Shown here: one piece after another, positions 1 through 13,019 of the stretch
How the letters are laid out: the number at the start of each line of letters is the position of its first letter
Numbering within the stretch: position 1 is the stretch's first letter
DNA from: Mesostigma viride
Lineage: Eukaryota > Streptophyta > Mesostigmatophyceae > Mesostigmatales > Mesostigmataceae
DNA: 62,000 nucleotides
Reading direction: 5' to 3'
NCBI GenBank assembly: GCA_009746045.1
Contig: RPFO01000079.1
Coordinates: forward strand, 1,823,844-1,885,843
The notes under the pieces: model-generated
Databases searched by the model: none
What the model was told of the DNA's origin: nothing
Seen by the model: the letters and a program-made list of their open reading frames with translations, nothing else
Position numbers and translations under genes: made by a program

Positions 1-3000
1 TACACACCATGCACGCACGGGGCGGCTGCACACACATGTACATCCACCGCACACGCAAGGGGCGGCTGCACACACATGTACATCCACCGCGCACGCAAGG
101 GGCGAGTGCACACACACGTACACACACCGCGCACGCAAGGGGCGGCTGCACACACACGTACACACACCATGCACGCAATTGCCGGCATGCACACACACGT
201 ACATACACCGCGCACGCAAGGGGCGAGTGCGCACACACGTACATACACCGCGCACGCAAGGGGGGCTGCACACACACGTACATACACCGCGCACGCAAGG
301 GGCCAGTGCAAGCACATGTACATACACCATGCACGCAAGGGCCGGCATGCACAGAAACGTACATACACCGCGCACGCAAGGGGCTGCTGCACACACACGT
401 ACACACACCATGCACGCACGGGGCGGCTGCACACACACGTACATCCACTGCGCACGCACGGGGCCGGCGACTGCACACACATGTACATAAACCATGCACG
501 CAAGGGGCGGCTGCACACACATGTACATCCACCGCGCACGCAAGGGGCGAGTGCAAACACATGTACATACACCGCGCACGCAAGGACAAGGATGCACACA
601 CATGTACATACACCGCGCACGCAAGGGGCGGCTGCACACGCACGTACATACACCGCGCACGCAAGGGGCGGCTGCACACACACGTACATCCACCGCGCAC
701 GCAAGGGGCAACTGCACACACATGTACACACACCGCGCACGCTTGGGGCAGCTGCACTCACATGTACACACACCGCGCACGCAAGGGGCGGCTGCACACA
801 CACGTACATCCACCGCGCACGCAAGGGGCAACTGCACACACACGTACATCCACCGCGCACGCAAGGGGCGGCTGCACACACACGTACACACACCGCGCAC
901 GCAAGGGGCAACTGCACACACATGTACACACACCGCGCACGCTTGGGGCGGCTGCACACACACGTACCTACACCGCGCACGCAAGGGGCGGCTGCACACA
1001 CACGTACATACACCGCGCACGCAAGGGGCAACTGCACACACATGTACATACACCGCGCACGCAAGGGGCAACTGCACACACATGTACACACACCGCGCAC
1101 GCAAGGGGCAACTGCACACACACGTACACACACCGCGCACGCTTGGGGCGGCTGCACACACACGTAAATACACCGCGCACGCAAGGGGCGGCTGCACACA
1201 CACGTACATCCACCGCGCACGCAAGGGGCAACTGCACACACATGTACACACACCGCGCACGCAAGGGGCAACTGCACACACACGTACACACACCGCGCAC
1301 GCTTGGGGCGGCTGCACACACACGTAAATACACCGCGCACGCAAGGGGTGGCTGCACACACACGTACATCCACCGCGCACGCAAGGGGCGGCTGCACACA
1401 CACGTACATACACCGCGCACGCTTGGGGCGGCTGCACACACACGTACCTACACCGCGCACGCAAGGGGCGGCTGCACACATACGTATACCTACACCGCGC
1501 ACGCAAGGGGCGACTGCACACACATGTACATCCACCGCGCACGCAAGGGCCGGCTGCACACACACGTACACACACCATGCACGCAAGGGCCGGCTGCACA
1601 CACACGTACATACACCGCGCACGCTTGGGGCGGCTGCACACACACGTACACACACCGCGCACGCAAGGGGCAGCTGCACACACACGTACATACACCATGC
1701 ACGCAAGGGGCTGCACACACACTTACACACACCTTGCACGCAAGGGCCGGCATGCACACACACTGGCATACACCGCGCACGCAAGGGGCGGCTGCACACA
1801 CGTACATACACCGCGCACGCAAGGGGCGAGTGCACACACACGTACACACACCGCGCACGCAAGGGGCGGCTGCACACACACGTACACACACCATGCACGC
1901 AATTGCCGGCATGCACACGCACGTACATCCACTGCGCACGCAAGGGGCAACTGCACACACATGTACACACGCTTGGGGCGGCTGCACTCACATGTACACA
2001 CACCGCGCACGCAAGGGCCGGCTGCACACACACGTACATCCACCGCGCACGCAAGGGGCAACTGCACACACACGTACACACACCATGCACGCAAGGGCCG
2101 GCTGCACTCACATGTACACACACCATGCACGCAAGGGCCGGCTGCACACACACTTACACACACAATGCACGCTTGGGGCAACGGCACTCACATGTACATA
2201 CACCATGCACGCAAGGGGCGGCTGCACACACACGTACACACACCATGCACGCAAGGAGCGACTTCACGCACAGGTACACTCACCATGCACGCAAGGGGCG
2301 GCTGCACACACACGTACACACACCGCGCACGCAATTAAGGGACGGCTGCACACACACGTACATACACCGCGCACGCAAGGGGCAACAGCACTCACATGTA
2401 CATACACCATGCACGCAAGGGGCGGCTGCACACACACGTACACACACCATGCACGCAAGGAGCGACTTCACGCACAGGTACACACACCATGCACGCAAGG
2501 TTCGGCTGCACACACATGTACATCCACCGCGCACGCAAGGGGCGAGTGCAAACACATGTACATACACCATGCACGCAAGGGGCGGCTGCACACACATGTA
2601 CATCCACCGCGCACGCAAGGGGCGAGTGCACACACACGTACACACACCGCGCACGCAAGGGGCGGCTGCACACACACGTACACACACCATGCACGCAATT
2701 GCCGGCATGCACACACACGTACATCCACCGCGCACGCAAGGGGCAACTGCACACACATGTACACACACCGCGCACGCTTGGGGCAGCTGCACTCACATGT
2801 ACACACACCGCGCACGCAAGGGCCGGCTGCACACACACGTACACACACCATGCACGCAATTGCCGGCATGCACACACACGTACACACACCGCGCACGCAA
2901 GGGGCGGCTGCACACACACGTACACACACCATGCACGCAATTGCCGGCATGCACACACACGTACGTCCACCGCGCACGCAAGGGGCAACTGCACACACAT

Positions 3001-6000
3001 GTACACACACCGCGCACGCTTGGGGCAGCTGCACACACACGTACATACACCGCGCACGCAAGGGGCGGCTGCACACACACGTACACACACCGCGCACGCA
3101 AGGGGCGGCTGCACACACACGTACATACACCGCGCACGCAAGGGGCAACTGCACACACATGTACATACACCGCGCACGCAAGGGGCAACTGCACACACAT
3201 GTACCTACACCGCGCACGCAAGGGGCAACTGCACACACACGTACCTACACCGCGCACGCTTGGGGCGGCTGCACACACACGTACCTACACCGCGCACGCA
3301 AGGGGCGGCTGCACACACACGTACACACACCATGCACGCAAGGGCCGGCTGCACACACACGTACATCCACCGCGCACGCAAGGGGCAACTGCACACACAC
3401 GTACATCCACCGCGCACGCAAGGGGCGGCTGCACACACACGTACACACACCGCGCACGCAAGGGGCAACTGCACACACATGTACACACACCGCGCACGCT
3501 TGGGGCGGCTGCACACACACGTACCTACACCGCGCACGCAAGGGGCGGCTGCACACACACGTACATACACCGCGCACGCAAGGGGCAACTGCACACACAT
3601 GTACATACACCGCGCACGCAAGGGGCAACTGCACACACATGTACCTACACCGCGCACGCAAGGGGCAACTGCACACACACGTACCTACACCGCGCACGCT
3701 TGGGGCGGCTGCACACACACGTACCTACACCGCGCACGCAAGGGGCGGCTGCACACACACGTACACACACCATGCACGCAAGGGCCGGCTGCACACACAC
3801 GTACATCCCCCGCGCACGCTTGGGGCGGCTGCACACACACGTACCTACACCGCGCACGCAAGGGGCGGCTGCACACACACGTACATCCACCGCGCACGCA
3901 AGGGGCAACTGCACACACATGTACACACACCGCGCACGCTTGGGGCAGCTGCACTCACATGTACACACACCGCGCACGCAAGGGGCGGCTGCACACACAC
4001 GTACATCCACCGCGCACGCAAGGGGCAACTGCACACACACGTACATCCACCGCGCACGCAAGGGGCGGCTGCACACACACGTACACACACCGCGCACGCA
4101 AGGGGCGACTGCACACACATGTACATCCACCGCGCACGCAAGGGCCGGCTGCACACACACGTACACACACCATGCACGCAAGGGCCGGCTGCACACACAC
4201 GTACATCCACCGCGCACGCAAGGGCCGGCTGCACACACACGTACATACACCGCGCACGCAAGGGGCAACTGCACACACATGTACACACACCGCGCACGCA
4301 AGGGGCAACTGCACACACACGTACACACACCGCGCACGCTTGGGGCGGCTGCACACACACGTACCTACACCGCGCACGCAAGGGGCGGCTGCACACACAC
4401 GTACATCCACCGCGCACGCAAGGGGCAACTGCACACACATGTACACACACCGCGCACGCTTGGGGCAGCTGCACTCACATGTACACACACCGCGCACGCA
4501 AGGGGCGGCTGCACACACACGTACATCCACCGCGCACGCAAGGGGCAACTGCACACACACGTACATCCACCGCGCACGCAAGGGGCGGCTGCACACACAC
4601 GTACACACACCGCGCACGCAAGGGGCAACTGCACACACATGTACACACACGGCGCACGCTTGGGGCGGCTGCACACACACGTACCTACACCGCGCACGCA
4701 AGGGGCGGCTGCACACACACGTACATACACCGCGCACGCAAGGGGCAACTGCACACACATGTACATACACCGCGCACGCAAGGGGCAACTGCACACACAT
4801 GTACACACACCGCGCACGCAAGGGGCAACTGCACACACACGTACACACACCGCGCACGCTTGGGGCGGCTGCACACACACGTAAATACACCGCGCACGCA
4901 AGGGGCGGCTGCACACACACGTACATCCACCGCGCACGCAAGGGGCAACTGCACACACATGTACACACACCGCGCACGCTTGGGGCAGCTGCACTCACAT
5001 GTACACACACCGCGCACGCAAGGGCCGGCTGCACACACACGAAAAACCACCGCGCACGCAAGGGGCAACTGCACACACACGTACATACACCGCGCACGCA
5101 AGGGGCGGCTGCACACACACGTACACACACCGCGCACGCAAGGGGCAACTGCACACACATGTACACACACCGCGCACGCTTGGGGCGGCTGCACACACAC
5201 GTACCTACACCTTGCACGCAAGGGGCGGCTGCACACACACGTACATACACCGCGCACGCAAGGGGCAACTGCACACACATGTACATACACCGCGCAACCA
5301 CGGGGCGGCTGCACACACACGTACATACACCGCGCACGCAAGGGGCAACTGCACACACATGTACACACACCGCGCACGCTTGGGGCGGCTGCACACACAC
5401 GTACCTACACCGCGCACGCAAGGGGCGGCTGCACACACACGTACATACACCGCGCACGCAAGGGGCAACTGCACACACATGTACATACACCGCGCAACCA
5501 CGGGGCGGCTGCACACACACGTACACACACCGCGCACGCAAGGGGCAGCTGCACACACACGTACATACACCATGCACGCAAGGGGCTGCACACACACTTA
5601 CACACACCTTGCACGCAAGGGCCGGCATGCACACACACTGGCATACACCGCGCACGCAAGGGGCGGCTGCACACACGTACATACACCGCGCACGCAAGGG
5701 GCGAGTGCACACACACGTACACACACCGCGCACGCAATTAAGGGACGGCTGCACACACACGTACATACACCGCGCACGCAAGGGGCAACGGCACTCACAT
5801 GTACATACACCATGCACGCAAGGGGCGGCTGCACACACACGTACACACACCATGCACGCAAGGAGCGACTTCACGCACAGGTACACACACCATGCACGCA
5901 AGGTTCGGCTGCACACACATGTACATCCACCGCGCACGCAAGGGGCGGCTGCACACACATGTACATACACCATGCACGCAAGGGGCGGCTGCACACACCT

Positions 6001-7650
6001 GTACATCCACCGCGCACGCAAGGGGCGAGTGCACACACACGTACACACACCGCGCACGCAAGGGGCGGCTGCACACACACGTACACACACCATGCACGCA
6101 AGGGCCGGCATGCACACACAGTATACACACACCGCGCACGCAAGGGGCGGCTGCACACACACGTACATACACTGCGCACGCAAGGGGCTGCTGCACACAC
6201 ACTTACACTCACCATGCACGCAAGGGGCGGCTGCACACACACGTACATACACCGCGCACGCAAGGGACGGCTGCACACACACGTACATACACCGTGCACG
6301 CAAGGGGCAACTGCCCGCACATGTACATCCACCGCGCACGCAATTAAGGGACGGCTGCACACACACGTACATACACCGCGCACGCAAGGGGCAACGGCAC
6401 TCACATGGACATACACCATGCACGCAAGGGGCGGCTGCACACACACGTACATACACCGCGCACGCAAGGGGCTGCTGCACACACACTTACACACACAATG
6501 CACGCAATTAGGGGCGACGGCACTCACATGTACATACTCTTGGGCGGCTGCACTCACATGTACATACACCGCGCATGCAAGGGGCAACTGCACACACACG
6601 TACACACACCATGCACGCAAGGGCCGGCATGCACACACACGTACATACACTGCGCACGCAAGGGGCAACTGCACACACACGTACACACACCATGCACGGA
6701 AGGGACGGCTGCACTCACATGTACACACACCATGCACGCAAGGGCCGGCTGCACACACACGTACATACACCATGCACGCAAGGGGCTGCACACACACTTA
6801 CACACCACCTTGCACGCAAGGGCCGGCATGCACACACACTGGCATACACCGCGCACGCAAGGGGCGGCTGCACACACGTACATACACCGCGCACGCAAGG
6901 GGCGAGTGCACACACACGTACACACACCGCGCACGCAATTAAGGGACGGCTGCACACACACGTACATACACCGCGCACGCAAGGGGCAACGGCACTCACA
7001 TGTACATCCACCATGCACGCAAGGGGCGGCTGCACACACACGTACACACACCATGCACGCAAGGACAAGGATTCACACACATGTACACACACAAAGCACG
7101 CAAGGGGCTGCTGCACACACACGTACATACACCGCGCACGCAAGGGGCGGCTGCACTCACATGTACACACACCACGCACGCAAGGGGCGGCTGCACACAC
7201 ACGTACATACACTGCGCACGCACGGGGCGACTGCACACACATGTACATAAACCATGCACGCAAGGGGCGGCTGCACACACATGTACATACACCGCGCACG
7301 CAAGGGGCGAGTGCAAACACATGTACATACACCGCGCACGCAAGGACAAGGATGCACACACATGTACATACACCGCGCACGCAAGGGGCGGCTGCACACA
7401 CACGTACATACACCGCGCACGCAAGGGGCGAGTGCGCACACACGTACATACACCGCGCACGCAAGGGGCGGCTGCACACACACGTACATACACCGCGCAC
7501 GCACGGGGCCAGTGCAAGCACATGTACATACACCATGCACGCAAGGGGCGGCTGCACACACATGTACATACACCGCGCACGCAAGGGGCGAGTGCAAACA
7601 CATGTACATACACCGCGCACGCAAGGGGCAACTGCCCGCACATGTACATC
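1..7650. repeat. 40-bp minisatellite array, left block
   Basis: About 190 tandem copies of a 40-bp unit containing the core CGTACATACACCGCGCACGC followed by AAGGGGCGGCTGCACACA. Variants include AAGGGGCAACTGCA, CTTGGGGCGGCTGCA, CAATTGCCGGCATGCA and AAGGACAAGGATGCA. The centre (about 650-5550) is more homogeneous and the flanks more diverged, the usual picture for unequal exchange. Because 40 is not a multiple of 3 and the common unit has no stop triplet on the plus strand, very long open frames arise in all forward frames and also on the minus strand. These are treated as non-coding. A subtelomeric position is possible but not shown. Confidence 0.97.
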
Positions 7651-8535
7651 AGTTACGTTAAATAGTGACGGAACCTTTTGCCGCCTGAGGCAAATCGGTC
7701 CGTATCACTATTTTGCCCGGAATAACCACTTCCGAGCACCCAAGTTAATTCGGCCGAATTAACTTGGGTGCTCGGAAGTGGTTATTCCGGGCAAAATAGT
7801 GATACGGACCGATTTGCCTCAGGCGGCAAAAGGTTCCGTCACTATTTAACGTAACTAAAACCTGGCCTCGTGGAGGGGGGACGAAGAGCCCGAGACATCC
7901 GCCTAGGCCGCTGAGCACGCACCACTAAATGCGCCGGAGCTGCCTCAGTGAGGATTCGAACCCCTGACCTCCAAGGTGCACAGGTTTTAGTTACGTTAAA
8001 TAGTGCCGGAACCTTTTTGCCGCCTGAGGCAAATCGGGCCGGAACACTATTTTGCCCGGAATAACCACTTCCGAGCACCCAAGTTAATTCGGCCGAATTA
8101 ACTTGGGTGCCCGGAAGTGGTTATTCCGGGCAAAATAGTGTTACGGACCGATTTGCCTCAGGCGGCAAAAGGTTCCGGCACTATTTAACGTAACTAAAAC
8201 CTGTGCACCTTGGAGGTCAGGGGTTCGAATCCTCACTGAGGCAGCTCCGGCGCATTTAGTGGTGCGTGCTCAGCGGCCTAGGCGGATGTCTCGGGCTCTT
8301 CGTCCCCCCTCCACGAGGCCAGGTTTTAGTTACGTTAAATAGTGCCGGAACCTTTTTGCCGCCTGAGGCAAATCGGGCCGGAACACTATTTTGCCCGGAA
8401 TAACCACTTCCGAGCACCCAAGTTAATTCGGCCGAATTAACTTGGGTGCTCGGAAGTGGTTATTCCGGGCAAAATAGTGTTCCGGCCCGATTTGCCTCAG
8501 GCGGCAAAAAGGTTCCGGCACTATTTAACGTAACT
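7651..8535. mobile_element. Giant fold-back element (P-S-P-S'-P) inserted in the minisatellite
   Basis: Three near-perfect palindromes of about 206 bp lie at 7651-7856, 7989-8195 and 8328-8535. Each starts AGTTACGTTAAATAGTG and ends with its reverse complement, with a centre of TTCGGCCGAA. They are separated by a 132-bp spacer S (7857-7988) and its reverse complement S' (8196-8327), so the whole insert is one inverted repeat centred near 8093. The minisatellite resumes at once on the right. ACATC occurs at 7646-7650 and again at 8536-8540, a 5-bp target-site duplication. No transposase frame is present, so it must move in trans. The spacer carries a tRNA-like B box (GGTTCGAATCC, plus strand in S'). 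The superfamily is unknown. Confidence 0.9.
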
Positions 8536-9925
8536 ACATCCACCGCACACGCAAGGGGCGGCTGCACACACATGTACATACACCGCGCACGCAAGGGGCG
8601 GCTGCACACACACGTACATACACCGCGCACGCAAGGGGCGAGTGCGCACACACGTACATACACCGCGCACGCAAGGGGGGGCTGCACACACACGTACATA
8701 CACCGCGCACGCAAGGGGCCAGTGCAAGCACATGTACATACACCATGCACGCAAGGGCCGGCATGCACAGAAACGTACATACACCGCGCACGCAAGGGGC
8801 TGCTGCACACACACGTACACACACCATGCACGCACGGGGCGGCTGCACACACACGTACATCCACTGCGCACGCACGGGGCCGGCGACTGCACACACATGT
8901 ACATAAACCATGCACGCAAGGGGCGGCTGCACACACATGTACATCCACCGCGCACGCAAGGGGCGAGTGCAAACACATGTACATACACCGCGCACGCAAG
9001 GACAAGGATGCACACACATGTACATACACCGCGCACGCAAGGGGCGGCTGCACACGCACGTACATACACCGCGCACGCAAGGGGCGGCTGCACACACACG
9101 TACATACACCGCGCACGCACGGGGCCAGTGCAAGCACATGTACATACACCATGCACGCAAGGGGCGGCTGCACACACATGTACATACACCGCGCACGCAA
9201 GGGGCGAGTGCAAACACATGTACATACACCGCGCACGCAAGGGGCAACTGCCCGCACATGTACATCCACCGCGCACGCAAGGGGCGGCTGCACACACATG
9301 TACACACACCATGCACGCAAGGACAAGGATGCACACACATGTACACACACCATGCACGCAAGGGGCGGCTGCACACACACGTACACACACCGCGCACGCA
9401 AGGGGCGAGTGCAAACACATGTACATACACCATGCACGCAAGGACAAGGATGCACACACATGTACACACACCATGCACGCAAGGGGCGGCTGCACACACA
9501 CGTACATACACAATGCACGGTTGGGGCGACGGCACTCACATGTACATACACCATGCACGCAAGGACAAGGATGCACACACATGTACATACACCGCGCACG
9601 CAAGGGGCGGCTGCACACACACGTACATACACCGCGCACGCAAGGGGCGAGTGCGCACACACGTACATCCACCGCGCACGCAAGGGGCGGCTGCACACAC
9701 ACGTACATACACCGCGCACGCAATGGGCGAGTGCAAACACATGTACATACACCGCGCACGCAAGGGGCGGCTGCACACACACGTACACACACCATGCACG
9801 CAAGGGCCGGCATGCACACACACGTACATACACCGCGCACGCAAGGGGCGGCTGCACAGAAACGTACACACACCGCGCACGCAAGGGCCGGCTGCACACA
9901 CATGTACATACACCTTGCACGTACA
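8536..9925. repeat. 40-bp minisatellite array, right block
   Basis: The same 40-bp family as positions 1-7650 continues after the fold-back insertion. The stretch about 8640-9080 repeats, in the same order of variant units, the stretch about 228-660. It shares the rare variants with GTGCAAGCACATG, CACAGAAACGT and GGGGCCGGCGACTGC. Whole blocks have therefore been copied across the array, not only single units. Confidence 0.95.
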
Positions 9926-9929
9926 ACAC

Positions 9930-10080
9930 ACAACACACACACACAACAAAAAATTATATACACACACACACGCACACGCACACGCACACGCACACGCACA
10001 CGCACACGCACACGCACACGCACACGCACAACACACACAACACACACAACACACACACGCACACGTGAACAACACACACA
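9930..10080. repeat. CA-rich microsatellite
   Basis: AACACAC and (CACACG)n tracts at about 9958-10030 follow the minisatellite and end near 10080. Simple-sequence DNA with no gene. Confidence 0.95.
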
Positions 10081-10195
10081 CACAACAATTATAATATTAG
10101 TGTAGTATATCAAACAAAATAGTAATAAAGTATTTGCAAGCGTACTTCGTGTGAATTATGTGTAGACGAGAATAGAAGCTAAACAAAACTCTAAT

Positions 10196-10263
10196 GGAGA
10201 AAGAGGGATTCGAACCCTTGGGAAAGTTACCCCATACATAGCATTCCACTCGGACATTTCTCC
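10196..10263 (-). pseudogene. Truncated plastid-type tRNA-Ser (trnS-like) pseudogene
   Basis: The minus strand reads GGAGAAATGTCCGAGTGG at the 5' end and TTTCTCC at the 3' end, a perfect 7-bp acceptor stem. A T arm with the loop TTCGAAT follows AAGGG and precedes CCCTC. A long variable arm (GGGG-TAACTTT-CCC) is typical of serine tRNA. The stretch TGCTATGTA matches the 3' anticodon-stem side of plastid trnS of the GGA type. The 5' half of the anticodon arm is missing, so the sequence is 68 nt where about 88-90 would be expected. The surrounding 10080-10420 is AT-rich, which fits an old organellar DNA insert. The organellar origin is inferred. Confidence 0.7.
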
Positions 10264-10283
10264 GAAAAAAAGGTCACGTAAGC

Positions 10284-10357
10284 TAAGGGTGGAGAGTTAA
10301 GGGTGTAGGTTGTAGGATGTATGGTGTAGGGTGTAGGGTGTAGGGTGTAGGGTGTCT
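10284..10357 (+). repeat. Degenerate telomere-like heptamer repeats
   Basis: TAAGGGTGGAGAGTTAAGGG is followed by TGTAGGT-like units and about five perfect copies of TGTAGGG. This resembles G-rich telomeric repeats of the TTTAGGG type but differs at one position. It is too short to be a functional telomere. It could be an interstitial telomeric relic or chance simple sequence. Confidence 0.55.
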
Positions 10358-10699
10358 TGAGCTTTCTTTTTTGAGATCAATAGAGTCCCCTTCCATGATC
10401 ATGTGCGTGATCTGGTTATGATTTTCATCTATGGCGTGTGTGGCCACATCGTGTATTTACAACTTTCTAGCCATGGATAACTAGGTAACCATAAATTGGT
10501 TACCATGATAACTAGGTAAAAACGTGTTGGTTTCAGAATACATGTGATCGCTGCATTGTCATCTACAATGTACAAATCAATCACGGATTTCGGGGCTACG
10601 GATTTCGGGGCTAAGTTTTTGTGGGTAGAGATTGGCAAGGGTGTCTTTATCTTGCCACTTGGTCACTTGGTGTGCATTACGTCTGTTCTTGCGTTGGAG
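10358..10699. other. Unassigned, no gene seen
   Basis: No coding signature, RNA or repeat was recognised here. Small open frames have no recognisable motif. Confidence 0.6.
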
Positions 10700-11520
10700 T
10701 CAAAAAACTGTCCGTGTGTGGTGGTGGACTTTTCCTCACGGGCAGTCGCCATATGTCATACAAGCACTTGTTCGGCGTACCACTAGCTCATGTATGTCAC
10801 CATTGTAATTTTGCGTTGTAACAGCATTTCTCGGAGCCAACGGCCGTTGGACTCAAAAAACTGACCGTGTGTGGTGGTGGACTTTTCCTCACGGGCAGTC
10901 GCCATATGTCATACAAGCACTTGTTCGGCGTACCACTAGCTCGTGGATGTCACCATTGTAATTTTGAGTTGTAACAGCATTTCTCGGAGCCAACGGCCGT
11001 TGGACTTCGAAAAACTGATAGCCTTGTCTGAAGGTGTGTGCGTGAATGGCACATGTGCATCGTCGGGGGGAGTTTTCTCAAGAGCCACATGTGGTAGTGT
11101 AAGGTGGGCATGCTTAGTGCGTACGGGTGGGAGGGACAAGAGGTGCAGAAGTTGACGGCTTTTGACCTTGGGAAATGACACGGCACACATAAGACAACAA
11201 AGTGATAATTTTAATGTCTTTACTGGTGTACTGTCAATTTCTCCGAGCCAACGGCCGTTGGACTCTCGAAACTCTCCTGTCTACAAAGTGTGTGCGTGCG
11301 ATGGCACTTGTTCCATGTGCCGGGGGGGGGTGAGAAATCTGTCGTTCATTAATTTGTGCCTCGTCGGGGTGGGCATGCATGAATTTGTGCCTCGTCGGGG
11401 TGGACATGCATGAAAGCATTTTCATTGGTACTCGGGGTTCAATATTTTTGTCTTGCTGTTGAAACGTCGACGTGCTCTTCTCCTGCTCTTTTTTTTTCCT
11501 ACTCAACGGCCGTTGGTGCT
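10700..11520 (+). repeat. Tandem repeat family with a CCAACGGCCGTTGG palindrome
   Basis: Two units of about 153 bp (10700-10852 and 10853-11005) are nearly identical. Both carry TGTGTGGTGGTGGACTTTTC and end in a 14-bp palindrome CCAACGGCCGTTGG. Related, more diverged modules follow, with the palindrome core again near 11248 and 11503, about 255 bp apart. Each is followed by GTGTGTGCGTG and ATGGCAC-like sequence. A single-site variant (GACGGCCGTTGG) lies near 12558. No reading frame is conserved across the units. Confidence 0.8.
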
Positions 11521-11814
11521 TTTAAACTTGCCCAGCGTTATGACTAGGATGCCCTTCTTTACTGCTAGCCACCGCCCCTTGTGTACAATGCTAGAATTAG
11601 GCCGGGGTAATGGTACACGTCCACCGCGTCCCCAGTGCAAGGTTCGTGAATGCGCTGGTTCGTAAAAAATTCGGCACTTGGAAGGTTCGAACACCTGACC
11701 CCACTTTCGTTATTTCAACATGCCCTGAACGAAAAAGCTGCGTAAAGGATACATTAACCGTTCCCTGTTATTCTTGATTATATTGCGATATCATGGACGT
11801 ACACACGCGGTTGG

Positions 11815-11938
11815 TGGTCCGTACTTGCCAACTGCACTTGCAAACTGACTGACTGACTGCCTCCGTTACGCACTTGCGTGTGTTTCCGTACTTGCCAACT
11901 GAACTTGCAAACTGACTGAATGACTGCCTCCGTTACGA
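11815..11938 (+). repeat. Two-copy tandem repeat (~75 bp)
   Basis: The stretch beginning CCGTACTTGCCAACTG and ending GCCTCCGTTACG occurs twice in direct order, each copy with an internal (GACT)n run. Confidence 0.85.
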
Positions 11939-13019
11939 CTAACAAGTGAACGACGAGTGAGCTACTAAAGTTTTGTTCAGTTCATTGTGTCTATATGTAC
12001 ATAGCCGTTTCTTCAAAACCGTTGCGTGGATACCTTGATTCTGGGTTCGCTGATACTTGTTTCCCATTTTAAATCTCCCGTCCATAATTGGATACATGTA
12101 ATGTAGGAGGATACCCACTTGCCCGAAATCCGCGTAACGGGTGATTAGTACTGCTGTAAGCGGAACCACAGACAAATCTGTCTAACGGGCTAACATTATT
12201 GTCCTTCATGTACTGGTTTTTGCACGCAGGACGCCATTCGCAACACCGCCTGACGGAGTCGGATGGACCGGACGTGCGTGAGGCTGCTGTTCACAGTCGT
12301 GAAGTTGGCAGACATTAATATCAACACGGTCACGAGAATTCGTCCAGAGAATAATTGATGCTTGTGACGTGCTCGACGGCTGCGATGACCGAGATGATGC
12401 GTGTAGTGCACAGCGTCCGAGACGTCGCGACACCCGTGGCTGTCCTGTTGATGCGAACGCACGGTGACGAGACGGAGCCCATTATATAGGTGGATTACAA
12501 GTTAGAACGGCCCTCGCGGTTGCACTGTTTAATCGCGAACGTGGATTTTGCGGAGCCGACGGCCGTTGGGGATTGGAAATCTGATGATATCGGGGCTGCG
12601 CACGACATCGAGGAACTGGGGATCGACGTAGGTCTACAGGCTCACTTGTCCGTCAACATGTATGGCCTCGCTTGACTGTCATCATCTTGACATGTACATA
12701 ACTAGTTCATATACCATGCATTTGACACTGCCTGCACGTGGATTTTCCAGACATACATTGAGGGTAATTATAACTCGAAAGCACTACGTACGATTGAGAC
12801 GTCCGGTCGTAGAGCAGATGCACTGGAGCTTTCTGATCTTCCAATTGATGGGTCTGTAATTATGTAAGATATTCAGATATCGCGATGACTCGAGCATCGA
12901 TGCATGGAATGTAATAATGTATTTCATTCAATTATACATCCAATTTAACTCCGCAATTGAGGGGCACACATGTCCATCAGCCCGAGACAACATTTCCCAA
13001 GTAATTTTCGATTAGTGAT
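11939..13019. other. Unassigned, no gene seen
   Basis: Apart from one copy of the GGCCGTTGG motif near 12558, nothing recognisable is seen on either strand. Open frames of 60-88 codons here show no known motif. Confidence 0.6.

Noticed and set aside
9-5741. Very long open frames (up to 1,910 codons, His/Thr/Arg-rich) and cysteine-rich minus-strand frames in the 40-bp array
   Set aside because: They are translations of a stop-free tandem repeat in every frame; no start context, domain or intron structure supports a gene.
7842-8078. Small minus-strand frame starting MLGSGYSGQNSV, also present at 15736-15957
   Set aside because: It spans the palindrome arm and tRNA-like spacer; similarity follows from element homology and no protein feature is visible.
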